The notes below the pieces were generated by a model, which did not search any database, was not told the DNA's origin, and saw only the letters and a list, made by a program, of their open reading frames with translations. 39,889 nucleotides of DNA from a virus. The position numbers and the translations under genes are program-made. Location of the stretch: IMG/VR virus record IMGVR_UViG_3300030102_003440, positions 1 to 39,889 of that record; one strand, given 5' to 3'. Positions 24,979 through 32,706 of this stretch are shown in pieces; the stretch's first letter is position 1, and each line of letters begins with the position of its first letter.

Positions 24979-26421
24979 TCATACGTCCTCTTCTTCGTCA
25001 TCTTCGTCATCTTCTATATCTGCTGGTTCTTCATTTGGTAACTCTGGAATATTTACTTCCTTAAGACCACCATTCTGAAGGTTTTCTAATTCTTCCTCTA
25101 CTGAAAAATCATCCCCAAGAATTTCCCCTTCATTTAAACGTGTCAACAAAGTCTCATGTGTAATACTTCCAGAATTAAACAACTGTAAGTAAGCAGTTAT
25201 CTCTTGTGGATCTAACCTAGCAGAAACAAAATCTCTATTTACAGCGCAAGTACCAGCCTTGGGTTCATTTAGATATTCACTATGAAACTGCAAACAGTTA
25301 TCTATTAAATCTTGCATCTGTTGAGCTAATACCATAAGAGTGCTGTCATTCTGTGATCTATCTATTCTTTTTGCTTCTGCACTTTCTCCAACAAGTTTTT
25401 GACCAAGTACAGCAGCTAATGACAAAGTATTAATTTGCTCTTTTAAATCATCTAGCCTCCTGAAAATAGCTTCGTAACTGTCTGATGATGGTGCAACATA
25501 TTCCATTCTTGATTCTGGAGGTAAAGATAAAGCTTCATTAGGGCCTGTAGTTATCTCATCAGCATTTGGATAACCATAAACTACTAAATTAGGTACTGCA
25601 CTTATGTGCAAAATATTATCCAGATCAGAGTTCATTTGATAGTGTTTAAGATTTAACTCTGCTATGTCATACAAAGGACTTCGACTCTCAAAAAATCCAG
25701 TCCTGTTGGAATAAGCAACTGAAAAAGGTATTCTATCTTTTAAGCTAGTTTCTCCCTCTTCATATAATTTAAATTCACTTTTTTTTTCATCTCTTCTATG
25801 CAGTTCATATCTTCCACGCTCTAAAACTCTTATTTGCGTAATAGTTTTTTCTCCATATTTACCATCAGGCTCTACAACATTTTCCAACAATCGCACTTGT
25901 GTGAGTTCTCTAGTGCCATCTATAATTTCTGTCCTCCATCCCAATATATCGCTTGGTTTGTATGTTACCCAATAAGGTCTAGCTTTTTCGGCATCTCTGG
26001 GAGCATCAACTAAAACTCCTACATGACCAAATGCTATGGCTATTCTTGCCGTATTGTATAACCACACATTTAAATCATTTCCCTCCAAGTCAACATCGAA
26101 GAGCTGAGTTGTTACTAAATCAGATACATCATCAAGTCTTACTGATTTTCTAGTTAGCATACCAGCCAACATTTTTTCAATTCTTTGAAAATACGGTACA
26201 ACAGCACTCCTATTTAATCTTGAGTCATAACTTTCTGTACTTTCTCTTGGTTCTGGAAATAAATATTTTCTATGTTCTTGCTTTATTTTGTAAGAGCCTT
26301 CTAATAAATCTTCTATTAAGGGCCAAAATATTGCCATGCGCTGATAGGCTGCATTTGGTGAGTCTACAGTTCTAGCTTTTATAGTTAATTGTTGGTCGTA
26401 AATATTTAGGGAACTGTACAC
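24979..26421 (-). CDS. Portal protein (DUF4055-type)
   Basis: A 480-residue protein between large terminase and MuF genes. It starts with GTG (26421). It has RLNRSAVVPYFQRIEKMLAG near 67-87, FGHVGVLVDAPRDAEKARPY near 132-151, and LNLKHYQMNSDLDNILHISA near 252-271, a pattern I associate with DUF4055 portals. The last about 25 residues are almost entirely Asp/Glu. It forms the dodecameric ring for DNA entry and exit and docks the terminase. Confidence 0.88.
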   Translation of the reverse strand: MYSSLNIYDQQLTIKARTVDSPNAAYQRMAIFWPLIEDLLEGSYKIKQEHRKYLFPEPRESTESYDSRLNRSAVVPYFQRIEKMLAGMLTRKSVRLDDVSDLVTTQLFDVDLEGNDLNVWLYNTARIAIAFGHVGVLVDAPRDAEKARPYWVTYKPSDILGWRTEIIDGTRELTQVRLLENVVEPDGKYGEKTITQIRVLERGRYELHRRDEKKSEFKLYEEGETSLKDRIPFSVAYSNRTGFFESRSPLYDIAELNLKHYQMNSDLDNILHISAVPNLVVYGYPNADEITTGPNEALSLPPESRMEYVAPSSDSYEAIFRRLDDLKEQINTLSLAAVLGQKLVGESAEAKRIDRSQNDSTLMVLAQQMQDLIDNCLQFHSEYLNEPKAGTCAVNRDFVSARLDPQEITAYLQLFNSGSITHETLLTRLNEGEILGDDFSVEEELENLQNGGLKEVNIPELPNEEPADIEDDEDDEEEDV

Positions 26422-26448
26422 GTTTTTGGCCTCAATACTAGCATGATC

Positions 26449-27789
26449 TTAATATATTCTAATTCCTGAAGCTTTGCCTGACCTAGCAAACAATGGATTA
26501 AACTCTCTCCAAATCAAATAACCTAAACTGTCGGCCATATGATCGTATCCTGAATCCTTGCAAGGTTCTCCCTTTTCGTTGTATGACTGAAGTTCCAAGG
26601 ATTCTATTAACTTTCTGCAACTGGCATGAATTTGTAGACGTACCTGTCCTTTCCCATTACATAACAGAGCCTGTACGGAAGCGACCCTATCTCTGACTGG
26701 CGGGTTGCTGCGGGGGCTTTGATTGCTAAAACCATATCCCTGTAAAATTTGTATATCTGTTTGACTGGCATTTGTGCTTCTGTTACCTCCGCTTGCGTCT
26801 GGGTAGACATAAATCTTATTCATAGGATATCTGGCCTGTATAGTCTGGGCAATAGAATCTGTATCGTGACTCCCGCTAATCTCATCAAATATTAACAATT
26901 TTTCATCTTGAATAATACCTATTACACAATTCATGTTGCCAATATTAAAATCTATTCCCACGCGAAGAGGTTCTGATCCGATATTAGGCATAACATTAAT
27001 AATATTTTTTTCTCTAGAAAATCTAGAATAGACAATTCCTGTAGTTAGATTTACAAATTCTCCATTAAGATAAGCTGCCAGCATTGATGGGTCATAATTG
27101 GCTTGCATGCGCTCAATGAAGTCATCAGGCAAAAATTTATTATCCTTTGTCCTCATCTTTATAAGCTGCCTATCAGTCCTTTCTTTTGCTTCATCTGTAC
27201 CAAAGGTGTTGTATAACCATCTGAATCCCTCTGGTGTACTAGCTGCACAAAACTGTCTAACATTACCAGCTCTTAATCGTCCTAATATTTTTGGGAAAGC
27301 TTTATCACAAATAGCTGGTGAAACAGTATCTATTTCATCTACCAAAACGTGAGATAAATTTAGACCTATGATTCTGGTATAGTTCTCAAATGACCTACAA
27401 AGGAGCTTTGAGTCTCCTTCTTGGAAATGCAAAGTATAGTCTGGAAGTGGTGATGCTCTGAATGTGTAAGGAATTTCATAGTGTTCAAGGAACTGCTCAA
27501 AATCTGTTTGCCATATATCACGAATTAAAACATTAGTCGGTTCAAGAATTGCACCAATAAATCCTATGTTCTGTGCAGCTAACTTTAGAGCCATAGCACA
27601 AAGAGATCTAGTCTTTCCTGCACCATAACCAGCAGATAATCCTACAATTTCTTTTTTATTGTCAAAAAACAACTGTTGCTGAGGGTGCAAGTCATTTCTA
27701 ATCCTTGTTATTAACTCTTGTGTATCTATTTCAGTGTAATGGCTACCTATATGATCTAATACAGAGCCTTCTCTGGAAAGTATGCTCAA
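26449..27789 (-). CDS. terL: Terminase large subunit
   Basis: A 446-residue packaging motor. The ATPase domain has Walker A SAGYGAGKT (52-60), Walker B VLVDEID (148-154) with catalytic Glu, and coupling motif ASTPEG (183-188). The RNase-H-like nuclease has GIDFN (D280), YPDASG (D331) and a C-terminal DHMADSLGYL. It belongs to the phage terminase class with the PBSX/Terminase-6 style. Its start overlaps the small subunit stop by 4 nt. Confidence 0.95.
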   Translation of the reverse strand: MSILSREGSVLDHIGSHYTEIDTQELITRIRNDLHPQQQLFFDNKKEIVGLSAGYGAGKTRSLCAMALKLAAQNIGFIGAILEPTNVLIRDIWQTDFEQFLEHYEIPYTFRASPLPDYTLHFQEGDSKLLCRSFENYTRIIGLNLSHVLVDEIDTVSPAICDKAFPKILGRLRAGNVRQFCAASTPEGFRWLYNTFGTDEAKERTDRQLIKMRTKDNKFLPDDFIERMQANYDPSMLAAYLNGEFVNLTTGIVYSRFSREKNIINVMPNIGSEPLRVGIDFNIGNMNCVIGIIQDEKLLIFDEISGSHDTDSIAQTIQARYPMNKIYVYPDASGGNRSTNASQTDIQILQGYGFSNQSPRSNPPVRDRVASVQALLCNGKGQVRLQIHASCRKLIESLELQSYNEKGEPCKDSGYDHMADSLGYLIWREFNPLFARSGKASGIRIY

Positions 27790-28109
27790 GACATCACCTG
27801 ACCGACCTTAGCCATTGAGTTTATACAGCCTAAAGCAACTGTTAACTGCCCTGATTTTCTAGCCTCTTTTGCCAGTGATGCGTATTGAGCTAAAACTTCA
27901 GCCGTAAATTGTCGTCTGTCAATATCAAAGTCTTGCTTTAAAATTGCTGTTGCTTCCTGAATATATCTATCTATAGTCCTTTGAGCCACACCCCACTCAG
28001 TTGATGCAAATTGACTTATCTCTGATCTAACAGTGCCGACAGACAAAAGGTTAGCCACTTTGTTGACTCTAAACTCATGCTCATTCTTGCTAGTTCTGCC
28101 GTTAGCCAC
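27786..28109 (-). CDS. terS: Terminase small subunit
   Basis: A 107-residue helical protein directly upstream of the large subunit with ATGA overlap. The N-terminal helix-turn-helix (NLLSVGTVRSEISQFASTEW then VAQRTIDRYIQEA, about 20-52) would recognise the packaging site. The C-terminal helix (FTAEVLAQYASLAKEARKSG) suits oligomerisation. No cos or pac site could be pinpointed by eye. Confidence 0.85.
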   Translation of the reverse strand: MANGRTSKNEHEFRVNKVANLLSVGTVRSEISQFASTEWGVAQRTIDRYIQEATAILKQDFDIDRRQFTAEVLAQYASLAKEARKSGQLTVALGCINSMAKVGQVMS

Positions 28110-28133
28110 TATAGAATTATGGTTTTAATTATT

Positions 28134-28253
28134 TTAAATGTAGCTTGAATTGCTGGTTTTTGTCGATTTTTCTTGTTTTTCCCAGTGTTTAATAAGTGCT
28201 TTTAATTCAAGAATCCTTGCTTGCGCTGCTTGAATTTTTTCCTTTACGTCCAT
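28134..28253 (-). CDS. Small coiled-coil protein (39 aa)
   Basis: ATG at 28253, overlapping the preceding gene's end by 10 nt. The product MDVKEKIQAAQARILELKAL continues with IKHWEKQEKSTKTSNSSYI. It is a short amphipathic helix with a Ser/Thr tail. There is no recognised family. Moderate support comes from the overlap and composition. Confidence 0.5.
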   Translation of the reverse strand: MDVKEKIQAAQARILELKALIKHWEKQEKSTKTSNSSYI

Positions 28254-28567
28254 TCCCAGCTTTTTGGATGACCACTGTGTAATTGAATTGTGTAATCTTT
28301 AAGGTCTTTTAACTGTTTGCCAATCATTGTATCTTTATTCCATTTTCCATTTTCAAAAGGTATTAACTGAACACTGACTTCACTAAATTCATATCCAGTC
28401 CACTCCCACTCATTTTCAGGGTTTTCATACATGGGACTAAATTCAATAGAAAAATTATAAATACGGTATTGAACTTCTTTTTCTACTCCATCCACTTTTA
28501 CGTATTTATATACATAAGCACCTTTCAAGGCATCAAGTGGTAAAGATGATTCCGCGTCAAGTTTCAT
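28244..28567 (-). CDS. Unknown protein rich in Trp and Tyr (107 aa)
   Basis: It opens MKLDAESSLPLDALKGAYVY, has a beta-rich middle (VQYRIYNFSIEFSPMYE) with a NEWEWTGYEF motif, and ends HPKSWEWT. It overlaps the upstream Cys-rich gene by 4 nt (ATGA). I do not recognise a family. The context is between replication-type genes and the terminase, so it could be an early regulatory or accessory protein (inference). Confidence 0.65.
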   Translation of the reverse strand: MKLDAESSLPLDALKGAYVYKYVKVDGVEKEVQYRIYNFSIEFSPMYENPENEWEWTGYEFSEVSVQLIPFENGKWNKDTMIGKQLKDLKDYTIQLHSGHPKSWEWT

Positions 28568-29040
28568 AATGATTTCATAGTAAAGTTTGCAAGTTTGTCT
28601 TTGACTTCCTGTATTTCAGGTGAACAATTGATAAGGTTTTTGTTTGGTTCTTTGTTGTTTTGGCGCATTACTTTATTCATAAATTTGGCAGTTTTAGACC
28701 AGCCTTCTTTTCTCATATTGTGTATTTCACGAACAACATTGATATCAATATCCACACCAACAAAATTTCTAATTACTCCATTTTCGTTTCTATAACCTTT
28801 ACAGACTAATTGATTATCTTCATCATAAGTAGCGTTAGCTGCAGAGCAATAACAAATGAGAGCTAAATCATGCCCACCGCAGTGCTTTCCTGAATCATCT
28901 TTATCATAATCAGGAAAATGTTGATTGATTAGCCCATCAGAATTGTGAATAATTCCTGAATCATTGCAGGCATAACACTCATATTGTGGTGCTTTAAAAG
29001 TAATTTCCCTGTCAATAGGTCGTCTTTTATAGTTTTTCAT
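28564..29040 (-). CDS. Cys-rich, probably zinc-binding protein next to the replication initiator (158 aa)
   Basis: Residues 22-25 (CYAC) and 54-65 (C-G-G-H, then C-Y-C) form a likely zinc site: YECYACNDSGIIHNSDG and HCGGHDLALICYC. The C-terminal half is basic and helical (IHNMRKEGWSKTAKFMNKVM). It lies immediately after the wHTH initiator-like gene, where lambdoid phages place a helicase-loading partner, but no ATPase motif is present. A replication accessory role is possible. Confidence 0.65.
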   Translation of the reverse strand: MKNYKRRPIDREITFKAPQYECYACNDSGIIHNSDGLINQHFPDYDKDDSGKHCGGHDLALICYCSAANATYDEDNQLVCKGYRNENGVIRNFVGVDIDINVVREIHNMRKEGWSKTAKFMNKVMRQNNKEPNKNLINCSPEIQEVKDKLANFTMKSL

Positions 29041-29047
29041 TTGGTGT

Positions 29048-29815
29048 TTAAAAAGGGGTGTTTTTGGGTTTTCTAAATGTAGGTGCTTTTCTTGTAGCTG
29101 TCAATAAATATTGTTCAAATTGACCATTCTTAATCCAACGGTGGGCATCAGGAAATAAAGGGGTGAACTTATCAGCCTTAAGTGACTTTCTTCTGGCCCT
29201 TATATCGGCTTCAAGGCAGCTCTTAAGTTTATCCCTTGTCTTTGTATCTAATTTCATAAATTCGTTATATGCAAGCTTTTTCGACAAAGATATAGTTCTC
29301 ATGTCTTTTGGTATTTCTAAATATATTTTCCAAAAAGGTTCAAAGCTTTTATTTTTATAGTTATTTGTTTTAGTTATATTGTTTTTCTTAGGGTGTATTT
29401 CTGACACCCCCCCAGTATTTCTCTGACACTGCCTTAGTGTCTCTGTGACACCACCCCCATTTCTCTCTGACACTACCCCAGTTCCTGTGAGATACCCTGC
29501 TTGAAATGATGGGTCTGGAATAGGCAATGCTTTGCACTGACTCCAAATATTAACTCTATAGCAATTAGTCTTTTGATTATGTTCATCTATCCTGTATTGC
29601 TTTTGCAATAGCTCTAATTTAACTAATTCGTTAACAGTCCTAATTACTGTTGATCTAGACATATTTGCATCCTTGGCAATTGTGGCATAGCTAGGCCAAA
29701 TATTTGGATAATAACTTTGAAGGACCCAAAGGACCATAAGTTGATAAGGTGTTATTTTTCCTTTTAAGGATGACGGAAGTGCTATAAAGGGTGTATTTTC
29801 TGGAATAAAACTCAT
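29048..29815 (-). CDS. Winged-helix replication initiator-like protein
   Basis: The start chosen is the ATG at 29815 (MSFIPENTPFIALPSSLKGK), giving 255 residues; an upstream extension would run into the opposite RusA gene. Residues about 20-75 form a winged helix: TPYQLMVLWVLQSYYPN, then ATIAKDANMSRSTVIRTVNE and LVKLELLQKQYR. A Gly/Thr-rich linker follows (about 110-150). A helical C-terminal domain contains FEPFWKIYLEIPKD and FPDAHRWIKNGQFEQYL, as in phage O-like or DnaD-like initiators. Its start codon is 3 nt from that of the divergent gene. Confidence 0.75.
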   Translation of the reverse strand: MSFIPENTPFIALPSSLKGKITPYQLMVLWVLQSYYPNIWPSYATIAKDANMSRSTVIRTVNELVKLELLQKQYRIDEHNQKTNCYRVNIWSQCKALPIPDPSFQAGYLTGTGVVSERNGGGVTETLRQCQRNTGGVSEIHPKKNNITKTNNYKNKSFEPFWKIYLEIPKDMRTISLSKKLAYNEFMKLDTKTRDKLKSCLEADIRARRKSLKADKFTPLFPDAHRWIKNGQFEQYLLTATRKAPTFRKPKNTPF

Positions 29816-29818
29816 TTT

Positions 29819-30298
29819 ATGGAATATATAATAACGATCAAAGATATTGAAGCTGCACCACAGGGCAGTAAAAAATTTGTTGGCAAAAACAAGAAGGGGC
29901 AACCAATGATGATTGACACCTGTAAACGCTTAAATTCATGGCGGGATCAGGTCGGTGTTATGGCGAAATTGTGTTGTGTTGACGGGATTATTGAAGAACC
30001 AGTTTCAATAGAAGTTACGTTTTACTTTAAACGTCCGAAGCTTCACTATGACAAAGAAAATATATTAAAGCAAGATGCTCCGACTTATGTTACAAACAGA
30101 TTAAAAGGTGATATTGATAAACTGTTACGAGGGTTACTTGATGGGCTTACTGGATCAGCATTTGCTGACGACAGTCAAGTCGTAAAAGTATTTGCAGTGA
30201 AGAAATATTGCGATATAAATTCTAAAATAGGAGCAACAATAAAAATAAAAACTATTAATGAAGAAGAGAATCTCATTTGTGGCTTGTCCAGAATGTAA
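29819..30298 (+). CDS. rusA: RusA-like Holliday junction resolvase
   Basis: A 159-residue protein with the RusA pattern: an N-terminal strand and APQGSKKF (13-20), KRPKLHYDKEN-type middle, then the catalytic block KGDIDKLLRGLLDGL (96-110) with acidic residues D98, D100, D108 and D117-D118 in FADDSQVV. It would resolve branched recombination intermediates before packaging. It is divergent from the initiator gene and overlaps a zinc-ribbon gene by 41 nt. Confidence 0.9.
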   Translation: MEYIITIKDIEAAPQGSKKFVGKNKKGQPMMIDTCKRLNSWRDQVGVMAKLCCVDGIIEEPVSIEVTFYFKRPKLHYDKENILKQDAPTYVTNRLKGDIDKLLRGLLDGLTGSAFADDSQVVKVFAVKKYCDINSKIGATIKIKTINEEENLICGLSRM

Positions 30299-30458
30299 AA
30301 TATTTACCTTTCAAAAAATTATAAGCACTGTTGTTGATGATGCTCACAGAATACTTAGAAGAAGAAGTTGTCTTGATTGCGGTCATAGATGGTACACAAT
30401 TCAGCAACCAGAAATAAGTGTAGAGAATATGACAACATCTAAATTCTTAAATGAGTAG
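30258..30458 (+). CDS. Zinc-ribbon protein, NrdR/Ogr-like
   Basis: A 66-residue protein with paired cysteines C10-x2-C13 and C38-x2-C41 (CLDCGHRWYTIQ) separated by a basic segment (AHRILRRRS). This matches short zinc ribbons related to NrdR or phage Ogr-type transcription factors. It starts inside the RusA gene (41-nt overlap), so the two are probably coupled. A regulator or nucleic-acid-binding role is inferred. The TAG stop forms the left edge of the folded element at 30456-30579. Confidence 0.7.
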   Translation: MKKRISFVACPECKIFTFQKIISTVVDDAHRILRRRSCLDCGHRWYTIQQPEISVENMTTSKFLNE

Positions 30459-30579
30459 TCGGGTGTTGATTCGGCCTTTTCTAACACCGCCCTGCTTTTC
30501 CTATGTGTTGCTATAGGTTTTGTATGGCTTTCAAGTTAGTAAACACACCACGGAAACTAACTTTCAGGTGGCCCGACTA
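30456..30579. ncRNA. Folded 124-bp element between convergent genes
   Basis: The outermost stem pairs TAGTCGGG (30456-30463) with CCCGACTA (30572-30579), 8 bp perfect. Inside are GGTGTT/AACACC (30462-30467 with 30483-30488), CCTAT/ATAGG (30500-30504 with 30513-30517), AAGTTAGT/ACTAACTT (30533-30540 with 30556-30563, 8 bp perfect) and CCTG/CAGG (30491-30494 with 30565-30568). The two ends are exactly the TAG stop codons of the flanking convergent genes. No poly-T tract follows. Possible roles: bidirectional terminator or 3'-end protector, small RNA, or a protein-bound DNA structure. No known RNA family was recognised. Confidence 0.6.
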
Positions 30580-30741
30580 AATTTTGTTGAGTGCATTTTC
30601 TAAACCAAAACAGATTCTAGCTATAGTGCCAGAATCTAAGTGTTCTGGAAAAGGGCCAAGGGTTTTAGTAGATGGGTTTTTTCTAAGAAACTGTTTAAGT
30701 TTCAAACAATCCTCAGCCCTAAGTCGCACAGAAATGTCCAT
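30577..30741 (-). CDS. Small protein, possibly ribbon-helix-helix (54 aa)
   Basis: ATG at 30741, TAG at 30577-30579. The N-terminus MDISVRLRAEDCLKLKQFLR has the strand-then-helix look of ribbon-helix-helix repressors. The second half is KNPSTKTLGPFPEHLDSGTI then ARICFGLENALNKI. It is the last gene of the leftward early unit. The fold is a suggestion from pattern only; it could regulate transcription. Confidence 0.6.
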   Translation of the reverse strand: MDISVRLRAEDCLKLKQFLRKNPSTKTLGPFPEHLDSGTIARICFGLENALNKI

Positions 30742-30756
30742 AAGACACTTATAACA

Positions 30757-31128
30757 TCACTGTAACGGATCATCAAATGGGTGGTAGTCATCGTCACTTT
30801 CTTGTTGACTCTCAAAATGTAAAAGCTCAATAGCAGTAGTTATAAATTTTTTTCTAAATGTCTTTTGAAAATCTTTGTTCTCAACAAGCATCCCTAACAT
30901 AACTCTTGAAACAATTCTTACTTTAGGATCTTTTGAATACATATTTTTAAAAGTAGTTTTAAAAAGTTCAATGTCACCTTGAATAATTGCTTCCATTTCA
31001 TGATTAAATTCCAACTTAACTGCAAGCTCAGTTAAATATCTTGCTTCTTTGATGTCGTCTTTATCTGAACAAATAAGAGCTTCCGTAATTAAAGATTGAG
31101 CAAGTTTTAATCTTTGATCTTTGTTCAT
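30757..31128 (-). CDS. Unknown helical protein (123 aa)
   Basis: Predicted all-helical: MNKDQRLKLAQSLITEALIC, EARYLTELAVKLEFNHEMEA, IVSRVMLGMLVENKDFQKTF, then an acidic tail (QQESDDDYHPFDD). The paired-helix, TPR-like spacing of the first half suggests a protein-interaction role. It starts in a 4-nt overlap with the preceding gene. No family recognised. Confidence 0.7.
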   Translation of the reverse strand: MNKDQRLKLAQSLITEALICSDKDDIKEARYLTELAVKLEFNHEMEAIIQGDIELFKTTFKNMYSKDPKVRIVSRVMLGMLVENKDFQKTFRKKFITTAIELLHFESQQESDDDYHPFDDPLQ

Positions 31129-31427
31129 TTCTTTTCCTCTATTGGTTCAGTTAAACTGTCTGGCCCATAAATTTTCTCATGACTTTCAACAATAGGCTTA
31201 ACTATAAAAACTGCTGTCCAGATATATTCTTCGTCATACTCTTTCAAAATATCAAGTAATTTATACCTGATGTTGAATTGTGAATTATTGTTCTCTGCTA
31301 ATTTTTTATAAGTAGTTAAGAAATGATATTTGTCGTTAGTCTCTAAACGATTCCAGACCTCATAATCTTTGATTATGGCATTAAGACTTGAAAACAATAC
31401 GTCTTTTTCTTCATCTTTAAAATTCAT
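31125..31427 (-). CDS. Unknown acidic helical protein (100 aa)
   Basis: Helical, with MNFKDEEKDVLFSSLNAIIK, WNRLETNDKYHFLTTYKKLA and EEYIWTAVFIVKPIVESHEK. It overlaps the next gene by 4 nt. Upstream is the terminator hairpin at 31446-31476, so this gene either receives read-through or has its own start. No family recognised. Confidence 0.7.
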   Translation of the reverse strand: MNFKDEEKDVLFSSLNAIIKDYEVWNRLETNDKYHFLTTYKKLAENNNSQFNIRYKLLDILKEYDEEYIWTAVFIVKPIVESHEKIYGPDSLTEPIEEKK

Positions 31428-31445
31428 TTGTTTAAGGGGTGATAG

Positions 31446-31476
31446 GTGAATAAAGACCCCACCAGTTAAGGTGGGG
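31446..31476 (-). terminator. Intrinsic terminator after the 336-aa leftward gene
   Basis: Perfect 7-bp stem CCCCACC/GGTGGGG (31457-31463 with 31470-31476) with a 6-nt loop, followed on the minus strand by TCTTTATT. It lies 12 bases past the stop at 31488, so it would end or attenuate transcription between the first gene of the unit and the three that follow. Confidence 0.75.
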
Positions 31477-31487
31477 CTGATAGGTTG

Positions 31488-32498
31488 TTAGCTGTTCCAG
31501 ACTCTTGCTTTGAAGTCGTCCCTTGTGTTGCAAGTCAAGCTGAACATTTCTCTGACTGCTGGCTCATTGTTTAGAAACTTCTGTACTTTCTCTTTGTAGA
31601 CCTTGAACTCCTTAAGATCATCTGTGACCCATCTTTTATAGTTCTCAAGATCAAACTTAGCGTCATACCACCCATATCTTTTGTTAAAGTCTTGTTCAGC
31701 TTTCTTGATACCAGATTCAGTAAGCATCTTCTCATGCTTTTTAATACCTTTGTCAGCCCATCTGTCGATTTGATCTGGAAGAACTTTAAATCTGTCCCAC
31801 TTGACTTCATTCTTAGCTCTTAATTCAGCTTGCTTGGCATCTGCCTTAGCTTGCTTTTCTTGCTCAGTAAGTCTTTGAAGAACTGTCTTGCCCTCTTGTC
31901 TAGCTCCTCTTCTATCACTTCTGAACTGTACATATTGTGTGAGGTAGCCGTTAGCTGAGTTAGCTCCGTAGCGGTAGTTCCAAATCATTTTAGTGTAGAT
32001 TTTGAACTCTTCACCTTTGTCAGTAGTACCAATTACAAAGCCCTCGATAAAATAACCATTACCAAGTGCAAGATTGATGTCAGTAATCTTGTCAGTTACT
32101 GCAAGGTGGCCATTAATTCTGCTCTCTAAAAGGCCAACACTGTGCCTTGTTTGAGCTTTTGCATTTTCTTTGCAAGCTTCATAATTTACTGTGCAGTTCT
32201 TTGGTCTGTAGTAATCAGTATATGGTGTATCCCACTCATGCTCTGGTTCAGTCTGGAAGAACTCGATGTTAAGTAAACCACCAACGTGCTTGTGCCAGTT
32301 GATCTTTTTCTCAACTTCTTTTCTCTCACCTCTGACCCATTTAGTGACCATATAGAACTCATACTTTTCACCTCTTTGCTCTCTAGCTGCCCAGTCGCCA
32401 TTCCATTCTGCTGCTGTTAGCTCAACAGCAGATGTAAGTTTTTCATAAATTTCTTGCTCTAAGTGATTTACAAGTGTTGTTGGTAGTTTAAAAGTCAT
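31488..32498 (-). CDS. Unknown protein, first gene of the leftward early unit (336 aa)
   Basis: Residues 1-190 are mixed alpha/beta and rich in Trp and Tyr (YEFYMVTKWVRGERKEVEKK, EHEWDTPYTDYYRPKNC, IYTKMIWNYRYGANSANGYL). Residues about 195-335 are helical with a Lys/Glu/Ala coiled coil (RLTEQEKQAKADAKQAELRA) and end FSLTCNTRDDFKARVWNS. No motif is recognised. Strong promoter, operator palindrome and terminator around it suggest a highly expressed, separately controlled early product. Confidence 0.75.
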   Translation of the reverse strand: MTFKLPTTLVNHLEQEIYEKLTSAVELTAAEWNGDWAAREQRGEKYEFYMVTKWVRGERKEVEKKINWHKHVGGLLNIEFFQTEPEHEWDTPYTDYYRPKNCTVNYEACKENAKAQTRHSVGLLESRINGHLAVTDKITDINLALGNGYFIEGFVIGTTDKGEEFKIYTKMIWNYRYGANSANGYLTQYVQFRSDRRGARQEGKTVLQRLTEQEKQAKADAKQAELRAKNEVKWDRFKVLPDQIDRWADKGIKKHEKMLTESGIKKAEQDFNKRYGWYDAKFDLENYKRWVTDDLKEFKVYKEKVQKFLNNEPAVREMFSLTCNTRDDFKARVWNS

Positions 32499-32524
32499 TT
32501 GTTTTAGAAAAGTTTTGAATCATG

Positions 32525-32540
32525 GGTCAATCATTTGACC
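32525..32540. promoter_or_regulatory. Palindromic operator or 5' hairpin, GGTCA-N6-TGACC
   Basis: GGTCAA TCAT TTGACC is a perfect 6-bp inverted repeat with a 4-nt centre. It lies just downstream of the predicted leftward transcription start (about 32542), so it could be a repressor site or a 5'-end hairpin protecting the mRNA. A related palindrome, GGGTCA ATTA TGACCC, occurs at 33323-33338. Confidence 0.55.
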
Positions 32541-32548
32541 TCATATAT

Positions 32549-32577
32549 ATATAATAACATAGTTTTCCACAATGCAA
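32549..32577 (-). promoter_or_regulatory. Leftward sigma70-type promoter
   Basis: On the minus strand TTGCAT (32577-32572), 17 nt, then TTATAT (32554-32549). Predicted start about 32542, 44 nt before the ATG at 32498. It drives the leftward early unit and is coupled to the operator-like palindrome immediately downstream. Confidence 0.6.
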
Positions 32578-32636
32578 CCTATATAACTCATATTTATATA
32601 ATTATGTTATGAAATTGTAATAAGTTATTTAAGTTA

Positions 32637-32665
32637 TTGACAGAGAAGAACGTATAGATTATATT
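32637..32665 (+). promoter_or_regulatory. Rightward sigma70-type promoter
   Basis: TTGACA (32637-32642), 17 nt, then TATATT (32660-32665): a consensus -35 with ideal spacing. The predicted start near 32672 makes the ATG at 32707 the first usable start, which is why the TTG at 32668 was rejected. It drives the rightward recombination unit. Confidence 0.75.
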
Positions 32666-32706
32666 AATTGCATGGCCGAAAGCCTACTTTTCTCAGATTA
32701 TTTCAA

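Noticed and set aside
30456-30579. tRNA or tmRNA gene
   Set aside because: The long terminal stem invites this, but there is no anticodon arm, no T-loop consensus and no CCA end.
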